A stretch of 64,000 bases of DNA from Rhodobacteraceae bacterium EL129 (GCA_900313005.1 ONZJ01000002.1:1504996-1568995), one strand, 5' to 3'. Counted from the first letter of the stretch, positions 52,277-61,307 are shown. A program made the numbers and translations. The notes: generated by a model not told the origin, from the sequence alone.

Positions 52277-52279
52277 CCC

Positions 52280-52678
52280 CTAAGGTATATCGCTGAGGCT
52301 GAGGAAAATCAGGCTTTGGTTCAACCCGGCCTTGTCCTTGAGCGACAGTGCCACATGCACCCCCTGCCCTTCGTATCTATAGAGAGCAAAGCTATCAGGA
52401 TGGTTGACCAATGCGTCTGCGGGCAAAGCACTGTCCGGGCCCAGGCAGGTTTCAATCTCGGCTCGCAGCTGGTCCAGCCGTGTCAGAGCTTCGTCGGCGC
52501 GATAGGTATAGGGCCAATGGCACGTGTTTTGCGGGATCCCGCCATGCAACATGCTGGTTTGACAGGTTGCTTCGGTGTCGTTGAGGCTGGCATCCCCTGA
52601 CGCGAGCGCTAGGCAGACAGGATTGGCCAGAACACTGCCGGGCACCAGAAGGCCCACAAGGAAAGCACGTAGGAACAT
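52280..52678 (-). CDS. Small exported protein of unknown function
   Basis: A 132-residue protein beginning with a signal peptide (MFLRAFLVGLLVPGSVLA before NPVCLALASG). The mature part has four to five cysteines (CLALA, CQTSML, NTCHWPY, ETCLGP), suggesting disulfide bonds, and a conserved-looking tail VALSLKDKAGLNQSLIFLSL. I do not recognise the family. AGGAAC lies at the start itself rather than upstream; ATG 52678 is chosen because it puts the signal peptide at the N-terminus. The stop lies just upstream of the rpsB promoter on the same strand. Confidence 0.7.
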   Translation of the reverse strand: MFLRAFLVGLLVPGSVLANPVCLALASGDASLNDTEATCQTSMLHGGIPQNTCHWPYTYRADEALTRLDQLRAEIETCLGPDSALPADALVNHPDSFALYRYEGQGVHVALSLKDKAGLNQSLIFLSLSDIP

Positions 52679-52850
52679 AAAGACAGTCTGGCACAGCGGC
52701 ACACGCGTTCCAAGCGTCAGGACACCGCTCTTTTGTACGTCATAACTTGCTGGGTTGCTGGCAAGCCTTGTTGCCACAAACGTTAACCCCATTGTCGCTC
52801 GGCGTTTTTCTGCTTAGATAACCCATTGAATCAATGACGGGCCGTGCCTG

Positions 52851-53543
52851 ATGAATACGCCTTTTGATGAAGAACCGGCCCCGCCGCCGCGAAAACCCCG
52901 CCGTTTCGCCGGGCTACGCGCGAGTTTTCTGACCGGGATCGTAGTCATTGCACCAGTGGCGCTGACCGTCTGGCTGGTCTGGGCTGTGATCGGCTGGATC
53001 GACGGCGTGGTTTTGCCACTGGTGCCCTATACCTTCCAGCCCGAGAAATACATCGGTATTAACCTGCGCGGCATTGGTGTGATTATCTTCCTGATCTTCA
53101 CGATTTTTGTCGGCTGGATCGCAAAAGGTTTGATCGGTAAGTCACTGATCGGGTTTGCAGAATCCCTGGTGGAGCGGATGCCCGTGGTGCGCACCATCTA
53201 TTCGGGTGTCAAACAGATTGCCGAGACTGTTTTTGCCCAATCCGAGCGCAGCTTTGAGAAGGCCTGTCTGATCCAATATCCCCGCAAGGGCATATGGGCG
53301 ATTGGGTTTATCTCGACCACCGCCAAGGGTGAAATTTCAGCGCGGGCAGAAACTTCGGGCGATCTGATGTCGATCTTTTTGCCGACAACGCCCAACCCCA
53401 CGTCGGGTTTCTTGCTGTTTCTGCCAAAGGAAGACGTGATCGAGCTGGACATGACTGTTGAAGAAGCGGCTAAGTTGGTGATTTCTGCGGGTCTGGTTTA
53501 TCCGGGCCAGAACGGCAACACAGAAGACCAAGACGAAGATTAA
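52851..53543 (+). CDS. DUF502 family membrane protein
   Basis: A 230-residue inner-membrane protein. After a proline-rich N-terminus there are two hydrophobic helices (about residues 24-47 and 70-95), then the DUF502 core: ERMPVVRTIYSGVKQIAETV in part, GFISTTAKGEI, FLPTTPNPTSGFLLFLPKEDV in part. Function is unknown. It converges on the patatin gene with a 5-base gap. Confidence 0.88.
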   Translation: MNTPFDEEPAPPPRKPRRFAGLRASFLTGIVVIAPVALTVWLVWAVIGWIDGVVLPLVPYTFQPEKYIGINLRGIGVIIFLIFTIFVGWIAKGLIGKSLIGFAESLVERMPVVRTIYSGVKQIAETVFAQSERSFEKACLIQYPRKGIWAIGFISTTAKGEISARAETSGDLMSIFLPTTPNPTSGFLLFLPKEDVIELDMTVEEAAKLVISAGLVYPGQNGNTEDQDED

Positions 53544-53548
53544 GGTCT

Positions 53549-54565
53549 TTAGTCGAACATCTCTTCGATATCGGTGCTGCTGCGTCGGCCCAAATCATCG
53601 AAATGCGCCGACAGGAAGGTGTCGCAGGCCGTGCGTCCGGCTTCTTTCAATTGGTTGAGAATAAAGGCGTTCGGCATCAATTTGGTGGCCACCGACAATT
53701 CGCGCATCAGGGCATCGTCGGAAATCATATGCACCAGTACATGTTTCATCGCCCCCTGCCCCAAGGTGCCGTTTTGCAAAAGCCGTTGCACAAAACGGAT
53801 CGCGCGCAGTTCGCGCAACAAAGATGAATTGAAACTGATCTCATTGATCCGGTTCTGAATGTCCTGAGGGCTGCGTGGCACTTCGGCACGCTCCAGCGGA
53901 TTGATATTCACCACCACGATGTCCTCGGGCAGGCCATCGTGGAACAGAGGGAACAGCGCCGGATTTCCCGTGTATCCGCCATCCCAATAGTGCTCCCCCT
54001 CGATCTCGATGGCCTGAAACATTGTTGGCAAACAGGCCGAGGCCAATAGAACATCCGCTCCAATCTCGTCGCCCTGAAAGACGCGGATCTTGCCGGAATG
54101 CACGTTGGTGGCGCCGATAAACAACTGAGGGCCATGTGCGGCGCAGACCTTGTCATATTCAAACGCTTCGGCCACGGGCTGCAATGGATTAGAATAGAAC
54201 GGCCCATAGGCATAGGGTGATACCAACCGGGATGCTGCATCGGCCATTTGATAGGCGGGTGAGGCTTCGACCATGGCACTGAAAGTGCCTGGCAGACCCG
54301 CCGCCATCCAGCGGGGCATGCGTAAATCTTGGACGGCTCCCATCTGGGACCACAGCCAATCCAGCTTTGCCCGTGCACCGTCACGCCCGTCTTCGATCCA
54401 ACCGGATTTAAACGCGGCTGCGTTCATCGCCCCGGCCGAGGTGCCTGATATCGCGGCCACGTCTACGCGGCCGTCTTCCAGTAACCGGTCCAGTACACCC
54501 CAGGTGAACGCTCCGTGTGCGCCGCCACCCTGCAGGGCCAGATTGATGCGCTTTGTTTTGGCCAC
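53549..54565 (-). CDS. Patatin-like phospholipase
   Basis: A 338-residue serine lipid hydrolase. It has the oxyanion-hole motif ALQGGGAHGAF, nucleophile elbow GTSAG (Ser of GxSxG) and the catalytic Asp in DGGYTGNP. GTG 54565 is preferred: it lies 5 bases after the bdhA stop and begins just before the conserved INLALQGGG; the longer frame would overlap bdhA. Its operon with 3-hydroxybutyrate dehydrogenase suggests lipid or polyhydroxybutyrate turnover, by position only. Confidence 0.88.
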   Translation of the reverse strand: MAKTKRINLALQGGGAHGAFTWGVLDRLLEDGRVDVAAISGTSAGAMNAAAFKSGWIEDGRDGARAKLDWLWSQMGAVQDLRMPRWMAAGLPGTFSAMVEASPAYQMADAASRLVSPYAYGPFYSNPLQPVAEAFEYDKVCAAHGPQLFIGATNVHSGKIRVFQGDEIGADVLLASACLPTMFQAIEIEGEHYWDGGYTGNPALFPLFHDGLPEDIVVVNINPLERAEVPRSPQDIQNRINEISFNSSLLRELRAIRFVQRLLQNGTLGQGAMKHVLVHMISDDALMRELSVATKLMPNAFILNQLKEAGRTACDTFLSAHFDDLGRRSSTDIEEMFD

Positions 54566-54570
54566 GGTGC

Positions 54571-55344
54571 TTATTGTGTGGTCCAGCCGCCATCCATCGG
54601 CAGCGCGGTCCCCGTCGTCTGTGCACCAGCATCCGAGCACAGGAACAGCGCCATGCCGGCCAGTTGTTCGACTGTGACAAACTCTTTTGAGGGCTGCTTG
54701 AGCAAGATCACCTTCTCAATCGCCTCTTCTTCCGAGATCCCGTATTTCTTGGCCGTGTCCGGGATCTGTGCTTCGACCAGCGGGGTCAGGACATACCCGG
54801 GGCAAATGGCGTTGCAAGTGATAGGCTCCTGCGCAGTTTCCAGGGCCACGACCTTGGTCATACCAACAACACCGTGTTTGGCCGTGACATAGGCCGATTT
54901 AAACGGGCTTGCGCGCAATCCGTGGGCCGAGGCGATGTTGATCACACGTCCCCACCCGGCCTTGCGCATCATGGGCAAAGCAGCGGCCGTGGTGTGAAAG
55001 GCTGAATTCATGTTGATCGCAATGATCGCGTCCCACTTGTCCATCGGAAATTCATCGATCGCGGCGACGTGCTGAATGCCCGCATTGTTTACAAGAATAT
55101 CGCAAACCCCGGCCTTTTCTATCAACGCGCGGCAGTCAGAGGCCTTGGACATATCGGCCTGAATGTAACGTACGTCCGTGCCATGCGCGCGGCTCAGCTC
55201 GGCAGCCAGGGCGTGATCTTCATCTCGGTCGGTGAAGGAATTCAACACCACGTTGGCACCGGCCTTTGCCAGCTCAGTGGCGATCCCCAGGCCAATGCCT
55301 GAATTGGACCCGGTGATCACTGCGGTTTTGCCTTTGACGCTCAT
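54571..55344 (-). CDS. bdhA: 3-hydroxybutyrate dehydrogenase
   Basis: Short-chain dehydrogenase of 257 residues that oxidises D-3-hydroxybutyrate to acetoacetate with NAD+. The nucleotide-binding TGSNSGIG is at residues 11-18, NNAG follows, and the catalytic pattern YVTAKHG (Tyr-x3-Lys) is present. GLRASPFKSAY and CPGYVLTPLVEAQIPDTAKK (in part) are typical of this subfamily. The start ATG 55344 has GGAG upstream. The patatin gene follows 5 bases after the stop. Confidence 0.92.
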   Translation of the reverse strand: MSVKGKTAVITGSNSGIGLGIATELAKAGANVVLNSFTDRDEDHALAAELSRAHGTDVRYIQADMSKASDCRALIEKAGVCDILVNNAGIQHVAAIDEFPMDKWDAIIAINMNSAFHTTAAALPMMRKAGWGRVINIASAHGLRASPFKSAYVTAKHGVVGMTKVVALETAQEPITCNAICPGYVLTPLVEAQIPDTAKKYGISEEEAIEKVILLKQPSKEFVTVEQLAGMALFLCSDAGAQTTGTALPMDGGWTTQ

Positions 55345-55652
55345 TTTGGTCTCCTCAATGCTGCAGATGCAAAATGCGGGGTGCGCGGGAGGAATGCAAT
55401 CCCCGCCCTGCAGGGGCATGTTTCACGATTTGATGAGACGTCAGCGCGCTTTCGCGAATCGGGTGAACTGCGCGGGCATCTGTCGACGGCGATCCCACAG
55501 GGCGGGTCACACAATAAACCGTAGTCAGAGCGTCCCGTGGCGTTCCGGGTGCAGGGTCCAGAATCGCAGAAGAACAATACAGCAAAGGTTAACGAGCATT
55601 GGTCGGGTTGCGCTGGACCGTCCTGACAGATTTAACTATGCCCACCTGACGG
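55345..55652. other. Non-coding gap upstream of bdhA
   Basis: About 300 bases between the bdhA start and the sRNA candidate. It contains the palindrome CCCTGCAGGG (55406-55415) and presumably the bdhA promoter. Open frames on the minus strand lack ribosome-binding sites and similarity. Confidence 0.4.
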
Positions 55653-55683
55653 CCAAAAAAAACGCCAGCACGAAGCTGGCGTT
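55653..55683 (-). terminator. Rho-independent terminator of the sRNA candidate
   Basis: Minus strand: 9-bp stem AACGCCAGC/GCTGGCGTT with a 5-base loop and a T-run (plus-strand A-run at 55654-55660). No protein gene on the minus strand ends nearby, which is why an RNA gene is proposed. Confidence 0.85.
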
Positions 55684-55730
55684 AAGTTATTGAGGCAGGT
55701 TTCATACAGGCAAGAAACCTATCGAGCAGT
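55653..55730 (-). ncRNA. Candidate intergenic small RNA, about 78 nt
   Basis: The minus strand carries, in order, a sigma70-like promoter (55737-55765), a predicted start near 55730, a hairpin with 7-bp arms AGGTTTC/GAAACCT (55697-55703, 55714-55720), a short single-stranded linker, and a terminator: AACGCCAGC-ttcgt-GCTGGCGTT (55661-55683) with seven to eight Ts. The arrangement is that of a trans-acting bacterial sRNA. It lies divergent from the solute-binding-protein gene at 55845. No known family was recognised. Confidence 0.6.
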
Positions 55731-55736
55731 GACCCC

Positions 55737-55765
55737 TTTATAAGCGTTTGCGTGCCGCTGGCCAA
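55737..55765 (-). promoter_or_regulatory. Promoter of the sRNA candidate
   Basis: On the minus strand TTGGCC (55760-55765) and TATAAA (55737-55742) are separated by exactly 17 bases. The predicted transcript start is an A near 55730. Confidence 0.55.
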
Positions 55766-55844
55766 GCTAAAAGTTTGAAAAGACATGAAACCCCTATTAC
55801 CTAAGGCCCTAGCAAAACATGAGAGTTTAAGGATTGTTGCCAAT

Positions 55845-57674
55845 ATGAGATCAGAATTTTTCCGCTCATTGCGGCCGCTCTCAGTGATTCTTGCGATTGT
55901 TTTTTCAGGCGGTGCTGCACAGGCAGACCCGCAGCATGGCATAGCTATGTATGGGGACCCCGCACTACCACCGGATTTTGTGTCTCTGCCTTATGTGAAC
56001 CCGGATGCACCCAAGGGCGGGCAGCTGATCACCGGCAATGTTGGTGGGTTCGATTCGCTCAACCCCTATGCACGCAAAGGCAGCGCCCCCTGGCAGCTCA
56101 GATTTCTGACCCACGAAAGCCTGATGGGCCGCTCTTTTGACGAACCCTTCTCGTTGTATGGCCTTTTGGCCGAGTCTATCGAAGTGTCCGATTCGCGGGA
56201 TTGGGTCGAGTTCACCCTGCGCGAGGAGGCCCGATTCTCGGACGGCTCCCCGGTGACGGTTGAGGATGTGATCTGGTCCTATGAGACGTTGGGCACCGTC
56301 GGAAACCTGCGCTACGCGGGGCTGTGGCAGAAGATCGACAGCATCACCGCCACGGGTCCGCGTTCGGTCCGGATCACGTTTAACGTGGAGGATCGCGAGC
56401 TGGCCTTGATCGCGGGGCTGCGACCCATCCTCAAGAAAGCGCAATGGGACGGCACTGAATTTGGAGCCGGAGGTATTGATGATGTTCCATTGGGCACTTC
56501 CCCCTATGTGGTGGATCGGTTTGAAATTGATCGCTCGGTCGTGCTGAAGCGCAACCCAGACTATTGGGGCAAAGACCTGCCCTTTCGCCGGGGCACACAT
56601 AACTTCGATGAGATCCGCATCGAGTTCTATGGCGACGATACGGTGATGAAAGAAGCCTTCAAGGCGCAGGCCATGTCGTTCACCCGCGAATTTAATGCCG
56701 AGCGGTGGGAGACCCAGTATGATTTTCCGGCTGTACAGCGGGGCGACATTGTACTGGCCGAATTCCCGCATCAAAAGCCATCGGGCATCACTGGGTTTGT
56801 CATGAACACACGCCGTGAGCCGTTGGATGACTGGCGCGTGCGCGATGCGCTGCTGCATGCGTTCAACTTTGAGTTCATCAACGACACACTGACGGGAGGA
56901 CGTCAGCCCCGCATCACCTCATTTTTCTCGAATTCTGAACTGGCGATGCAGGACGGACCAGCCGAGGGCCGCGTACTGGAGCTTCTGGAACCCTTTGCAG
57001 TCGATCTGATGCCCGGCACGCTGGAGGGTTATGCCCTGCCCCAATCCGATGGCACCAAACGGAACCGCAAGAACCTGCGCCGCGCGATCAAGCTGCTTGA
57101 AGAAGCCGGATGGACGGTTCAGGACGGTGTGTTGAAAAACGCCGAAGGGCAGCCTTTGGAATTGACGGTGCTGCTCAAACAAGATGCGCTGATCCAGCAG
57201 GCCAGTGCGATGATGGATATCTATGCCTTCGCCCTTAGCCGTTTGGGGATCAAACTAATCGTTCAGCAGACCGACAAGGCCCAGTTCAGCGAGCGTGAAT
57301 CCAACTATGATTTTGATCTGACGTTTATCCGTCGGTCTATTTCCCTTAGCCCGGGCAATGAACAGGCGCTCTATTGGGGCTCGGACGTGGCCGATCAGCC
57401 CGGCAGCCGGAACCTGATGGGTATGAAGAACCCAGCCGCAGATGCTATGATCCGTGCCATGCTGACCTCGCAATCGCGCGAGGATTTTGTGGCTGCCACC
57501 CGCGCATTGGACCGGGTCCTAACGGCGGGTCGTTATGTCATTCCGGTACACAACTATGCGGTGGGACGTGTGGCGCATCTGAAACAGTTGCACTACCCAA
57601 AAGACCGCCTACCTCTTTACGGGGATGGCATTCATTTCCTGCCTACGGTATGGTGGTGGGACGAAAAACAATAA
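55845..57674 (+). CDS. Family 5 extracellular solute-binding protein (YejA-like)
   Basis: A 609-residue periplasmic binding protein of the oligopeptide/microcin C type. A signal peptide covers residues 1-27 (ending GGAAQA before DPQHGIAMYG). The YejA-like opening HGIAMYGDPALPPDFVSLPY (in part) and DAPKGGQ, with SLNPYARKG, and FTLREEARFSDGSPVTVEDV (in part) are visible. ATG 55845 has AAGGA upstream and places the signal peptide at the N-terminus; the frame from 55785 does not. No permease or ATPase genes (yejBEF) follow; next is an entericidin. It would need permeases encoded elsewhere. Confidence 0.9.
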   Translation: MRSEFFRSLRPLSVILAIVFSGGAAQADPQHGIAMYGDPALPPDFVSLPYVNPDAPKGGQLITGNVGGFDSLNPYARKGSAPWQLRFLTHESLMGRSFDEPFSLYGLLAESIEVSDSRDWVEFTLREEARFSDGSPVTVEDVIWSYETLGTVGNLRYAGLWQKIDSITATGPRSVRITFNVEDRELALIAGLRPILKKAQWDGTEFGAGGIDDVPLGTSPYVVDRFEIDRSVVLKRNPDYWGKDLPFRRGTHNFDEIRIEFYGDDTVMKEAFKAQAMSFTREFNAERWETQYDFPAVQRGDIVLAEFPHQKPSGITGFVMNTRREPLDDWRVRDALLHAFNFEFINDTLTGGRQPRITSFFSNSELAMQDGPAEGRVLELLEPFAVDLMPGTLEGYALPQSDGTKRNRKNLRRAIKLLEEAGWTVQDGVLKNAEGQPLELTVLLKQDALIQQASAMMDIYAFALSRLGIKLIVQQTDKAQFSERESNYDFDLTFIRRSISLSPGNEQALYWGSDVADQPGSRNLMGMKNPAADAMIRAMLTSQSREDFVAATRALDRVLTAGRYVIPVHNYAVGRVAHLKQLHYPKDRLPLYGDGIHFLPTVWWWDEKQ

Positions 57675-57715
57675 TAAAACGAGCAGTCACTAAAAACGAA
57701 ACTGAGGCAAAAACA

Positions 57716-57829
57716 ATGAAACATCTGGTTCTTCTGGGGCTCGTCGCTGTGTTGGCGGGCTGTGCAACTGTTGAAGGCATCGGTCAGGACGTGTCGGGTG
57801 CAGCCCGTGGCGTGCAAAGCTGGTTCTAA
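57716..57829 (+). CDS. Entericidin A/B family lipoprotein
   Basis: A 37-residue small lipoprotein, MKHLVLLGLVAVLAGCATVE, then GIGQDVSGAARG. The lipobox LAGC gives a lipidated Cys16 and a mature peptide of 22 residues. This is the classic entericidin pattern: an amphipathic helix of Gly, Asp and Ala. GAGG lies upstream of the ATG. In enterics such genes form an antidote/toxin pair; here only one copy is present, as is common in alphaproteobacteria. Longer frames through it are artefacts. Confidence 0.85.
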   Translation: MKHLVLLGLVAVLAGCATVEGIGQDVSGAARGVQSWF

Positions 57830-57871
57830 GGCGTCACACCCCTGTTACATACGGCGATTATCCCCTAGCCC

Positions 57872-58348
57872 ATGAATATACTTGTCCTGTGCACTGGGAA
57901 TTCCGCCCGCTCTATTTTGCTTGAATCCATCCTCAACACGCTTGGGGGTGGTCGTTTGCGTGCTTATTCGGCGGGCTCAAAGCCTGCGGGTCAGGTGCAT
58001 CCGCAATCGCTTGTTTTACTTGCGGAAAAGGGGCGCGATACGCGCGGCTTTCGGTCAAAGCCCTGGGATGAGTTTGCGCAGTATGGGGCGCCGAACATGG
58101 ACATCGTGATAACAGTTTGCGCATCGGCTGCAGGTGAAACCTGTCCCATATGGCCCGGCGCGCCGATCCGGACACATTGGGGGATTGAAGATCCCGCAGC
58201 CGCCGAGAAGGCCGATTGGGCCGAGGCATTTCAAACGGCTTATGATCGTTTGGAGCGGCGCGCAATTGCGTTTTTGGCATTACCGTTTGAGGATATGGAG
58301 CCTGCGCAACTGAAACAGGCACTTGATCAGATCGGTCAGGCTGATTGA
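57872..58348 (+). CDS. Low-molecular-weight phosphatase / arsenate reductase ArsC family
   Basis: A 158-residue protein with the phosphate-binding loop CTGNSAR at residues 7-13 (C-x5-R) followed by Ser, as in thioredoxin-linked ArsC. A further Cys-containing segment CASAAGETCPIWPG carries the two redox cysteines of arsenate reductases, and FRSKPWDEF is conserved. It probably reduces arsenate to arsenite. No arsR or arsenite pump is adjacent. Confidence 0.87.
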   Translation: MNILVLCTGNSARSILLESILNTLGGGRLRAYSAGSKPAGQVHPQSLVLLAEKGRDTRGFRSKPWDEFAQYGAPNMDIVITVCASAAGETCPIWPGAPIRTHWGIEDPAAAEKADWAEAFQTAYDRLERRAIAFLALPFEDMEPAQLKQALDQIGQAD

Positions 58349-58432
58349 ATCGCGTTCCGAAAAATTTCAGCTAACGCGATAAAAGTTATTAAAGTCTATG
58401 TAATCAGATGCGTATTTAAAGCGATAATTCAC

Positions 58433-59056
58433 TTAAGTGAGCGAGGTCACCCATAGGATCGTCGCATCCTCGTCACTGATCGAAATCGCGTTATGCCCCA
58501 TTGTGGCATCGTAATAGGCACTGTCGCCCCGGCGCATGGTCGCGGGCTCGTAAAACTCGGTGTAAAGCTGGATCACACCGGTCAGCACATACAAGAACTC
58601 TTCGCCGTCATGGCGCACCCAGCCGTCAAATTCGTCGAATGAGCGTGCGCGCACCCGGGCCCGGTAAGGCAGCATCTGCTTCTTGGTCAGCATATCGGCC
58701 AGAAGTTCATGCTCGTAAGTGGCCGTAGCCTGATGGGCGCCTTCACCATGCTTGGTGATGGTCATACGCCCGTTGATCTGGTTCTTCCTCGGAGGGGTGA
58801 AGAGCTGCGGAATCGATATGCTCAGCCCCTCGGCCAGTTTTTTGAGCGCCTCATAGGTGGGTGACATCTGACCGTTTTCGATCTTGGACAGGGTCGAACG
58901 CGCAAGACCAGCATGATTGGCGGCTTGCTCCAACGTCCAATTGCGTGCTTTGCGCAATTCGCGCACGCGCACACCGAGATTCAGAGGCTCGGGCGTCTCT
59001 TCTTTGCCATTCTCGCGGGCGATGCGAATAAGATTGCCATGGGCCATTTCTTCCAT
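58433..59056 (-). CDS. XRE-family regulator with C-terminal cupin
   Basis: A 207-residue regulator with an N-terminal helix-turn-helix (VRELRKARNWTLEQAANHAG in part, ARSTLSKIENGQMSPTYEALKKLA in part) and a cupin_2 domain (about residues 125-205; HDGEEFLYVLTGVIQLY, GDSAYYDATMGHNAISI in part). Such proteins control amine, amino-acid or aldehyde metabolism. ATG 59056 is preferred; 59047 is possible. It is divergent from the acyl-CoA ligase gene with 65 bases between them and may regulate it. Confidence 0.88.
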   Translation of the reverse strand: MEEMAHGNLIRIARENGKEETPEPLNLGVRVRELRKARNWTLEQAANHAGLARSTLSKIENGQMSPTYEALKKLAEGLSISIPQLFTPPRKNQINGRMTITKHGEGAHQATATYEHELLADMLTKKQMLPYRARVRARSFDEFDGWVRHDGEEFLYVLTGVIQLYTEFYEPATMRRGDSAYYDATMGHNAISISDEDATILWVTSLT

Positions 59057-59121
59057 GATCAAACCTATACGCAGGCATCCGTGCTCTTGCAACATCCCGA
59101 CAGCTTGCCTAAGCCTTGGCT

Positions 59122-60648
59122 ATGTTGTCAGAATTTTATCAAGGCCCCCCGGCGCCCTGCCCCACGCCGTTCAACATGGCGGCCCATGTTTTGGGGCGCG
59201 CGTCGCACGATTCCGACAAGATTGCTCTGTCGGTTCTTGGGCTTTCAGACGTTGAACATTGGCGGTATGGCGCGCTTGAGGCCGCTGTACGGGGCACGGC
59301 GACAGGGTTATTGCACGCGGGGATCGGGCCCGGTGACCGGTTGCTGATGCGGCTGGGCAATACGGTGGATTTCCCCATTGCCTATCTCGCGGCAATTGCG
59401 GTTGGCATCTTACCTGTGCCCACCTCGTCTCAGCTGACGGCAGGCGAAGTGCAAAAAATGATCGACACGCTCGAACCAGCAGCGATCCTGCTCGGGGTGG
59501 GCATTGCCTGCCCCGATACGGATGTGCCGGTGCTGGACGAGGCCGCGTTACACGCCATGCGCGGGTTGCCACCTGCCGAATGGGACATGGGCGACCCGAA
59601 CCGGCCGGGGTACATCATCTATACCTCCGGAACGTCGGGCAAGCCGCGTGCGGTCGTGCATGCACATCGCGCCATCTGGGCACGCCAGATGATGTTGCAG
59701 GGCTGGTATGGGCTGGGGTCCGAGGACCGCTTGTGCCACGCCGGGGCCTTCAACTGGACCTATACGCTGGGCACCGGCCTGATGGACCCCTGGACCGCCG
59801 GTGCCACGGCATTGATCCCAGACATTGCTGTATCTGCGGATCAATTGCCCCGGCTGCTCCAAGAGCACGATGCCACGATTTTTGCAGCAGCGCCGGGGGT
59901 TTATCGTAAAATCCTCAATCAAACGGACCTGCCTGCATTGCCAAAGCTGCGCCATGGTCTCTCGGCTGGGGAAAAGCTGTCGGATACGGTGCGCACCGCG
60001 TGGACAACACAGACCGGCACTCCGATTTTTGAGGCCTATGGCATGTCTGAATGCTCGACCTTCGTGTCGGGTTGCCCGGATCACCCGGTGCCAGTCGATA
60101 CGTTAGGGCGCCCGCAAATTGGCCGCCGTGTTGCCATTCTGGGCCCGGACGGGCCGGTTGGCCTGGGCGAGGAAGGCACGATTGCCGTACACCGCTCGGA
60201 CCCCGGGTTGATGCTCGGGTACATGGGCGCGCCTGAGGAAACCGCCGCCAAATACCAAGGCGATTGGTTCATCACAGGGGATCAGGGCGTGATGGACGAA
60301 GCTGGCCACATCACCTATCTGGGTCGCGACGATGATATGATGAACGCGGGCGGCTTTCGCGTCTCGCCGCTTGAGGTCGAGGCGGTCTTGAACACGCATC
60401 CCGGCATCACGCAATGTGCGGTGACGGATATTGAGGTGAAAGCAGACGCTCGGCTGATCATGGCGTTCTACAGCGCTCCTGCCCCGGTGCCCGAAGCCGA
60501 GCTGACCCGTTTCGCTGAAAACAATCTAGCGCGGTATAAATGCCCGCGTGGGTTTTTCCATCTTGAAAGCCTGCCCACGGGCGCGAATGGCAAAATTCTG
60601 AGGCGCGCCTTGCGTCCTATTTATGAGGACCAGCATGGTTCAGCTTGA
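59122..60648 (+). CDS. AMP-binding acyl/aryl-CoA ligase
   Basis: A 508-residue member of the adenylate-forming family. Motifs: YIIYTSGTSGKPRAVVHAHR (P-loop), EAYGMSECSTF, GDWFITGDQG, GRDDDMMNAGGFRVSP and the C-terminal catalytic lysine in PTGANGKILRRAL. It resembles benzoate- or medium-chain acyl-CoA ligases; the substrate is open. ATG 59122 is used in place of a TTG two codons upstream. The divergent XRE/cupin gene is a likely regulator and the DsbA-family gene overlaps its 3' end. Confidence 0.87.
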   Translation: MLSEFYQGPPAPCPTPFNMAAHVLGRASHDSDKIALSVLGLSDVEHWRYGALEAAVRGTATGLLHAGIGPGDRLLMRLGNTVDFPIAYLAAIAVGILPVPTSSQLTAGEVQKMIDTLEPAAILLGVGIACPDTDVPVLDEAALHAMRGLPPAEWDMGDPNRPGYIIYTSGTSGKPRAVVHAHRAIWARQMMLQGWYGLGSEDRLCHAGAFNWTYTLGTGLMDPWTAGATALIPDIAVSADQLPRLLQEHDATIFAAAPGVYRKILNQTDLPALPKLRHGLSAGEKLSDTVRTAWTTQTGTPIFEAYGMSECSTFVSGCPDHPVPVDTLGRPQIGRRVAILGPDGPVGLGEEGTIAVHRSDPGLMLGYMGAPEETAAKYQGDWFITGDQGVMDEAGHITYLGRDDDMMNAGGFRVSPLEVEAVLNTHPGITQCAVTDIEVKADARLIMAFYSAPAPVPEAELTRFAENNLARYKCPRGFFHLESLPTGANGKILRRALRPIYEDQHGSA

Positions 60649-61273
60649 TATCGTTTCCGACCCGATTTGCCCGTGGTGTTACATCGGGAAAACGCTGCTC
60701 AATCAGGCGCTCGAAGCGCGGCCGGATCATGGGTTTACCCAAGTGTGGCATCCGTTTCAATTGAACCCGGATATGCCTGCTGAGGGCATGGATCGTCGTG
60801 CCTATCTGGAAGGTAAGTTTGGGGGCAAGGACGGTGCCGTGCGCGCCTATGCTCCGGTGGTGGAACGGGCCGAGGCCGCAGGTCTTGAAATCAACTTTGA
60901 GGGCATCACTCGTACGCCGAACACGATGGACGCGCACAGGTTGATCCACTGGGCCGGGATCGAAGATCGCCAAACGCCAGTGGTGATGCAGCTGTTCAAG
61001 GCTTACTTTGAGGATGGTCAGGATATCAGTGATCTTGATGTGTTGGCGGATATTGCCGACGGCGTGGGAATGGACGCTGCCGTGGTACGCAAGCTGCTAC
61101 AATCGGATGCGGACCGGGACGATATCGCCAAGCGAGATGCCCAGTTCCGCGAGATGGGCGTGACAGGCGTGCCCACATTCATCGTGGCTGGCCAACATGC
61201 GGTGCCCGGCTGCCAACCTGCTGAGCTGTGGGTCAAGGTTATCGACGAATTGGCTGGCCAAGACGACGCCTGA
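60635..61273 (+). CDS. DsbA-family oxidoreductase (FrnE-like)
   Basis: A 212-residue thioredoxin-fold protein with active site CPWC near residue 11 (DPICPWCYIGK) and the cis-proline loop VTGVPTFIVAG. It has the FrnE/2-hydroxychromene-2-carboxylate isomerase layout, with no signal peptide, so it acts in the cytosol. GAGG lies 7 bases upstream of ATG 60635. The start lies within the last codons of the ligase gene, so the two are coupled. Confidence 0.9.
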   Translation: MVQLDIVSDPICPWCYIGKTLLNQALEARPDHGFTQVWHPFQLNPDMPAEGMDRRAYLEGKFGGKDGAVRAYAPVVERAEAAGLEINFEGITRTPNTMDAHRLIHWAGIEDRQTPVVMQLFKAYFEDGQDISDLDVLADIADGVGMDAAVVRKLLQSDADRDDIAKRDAQFREMGVTGVPTFIVAGQHAVPGCQPAELWVKVIDELAGQDDA

Positions 61274-61307
61274 CCCGGCCCCGCTGAAGAGCAAGGAGAC
61301 ACGTGTC

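Noticed and set aside
55682..55942. Minus-strand 86-codon frame over the start of the YejA-like gene
   Set aside because: It is antisense to a signal peptide and overlaps the sRNA promoter and transcript; no ribosome-binding site.
57374..57829. A 151-codon frame containing the entericidin
   Set aside because: Most of it overlaps the YejA-like gene in another frame; only the last 37 codons, with lipobox and ribosome-binding site, look real.
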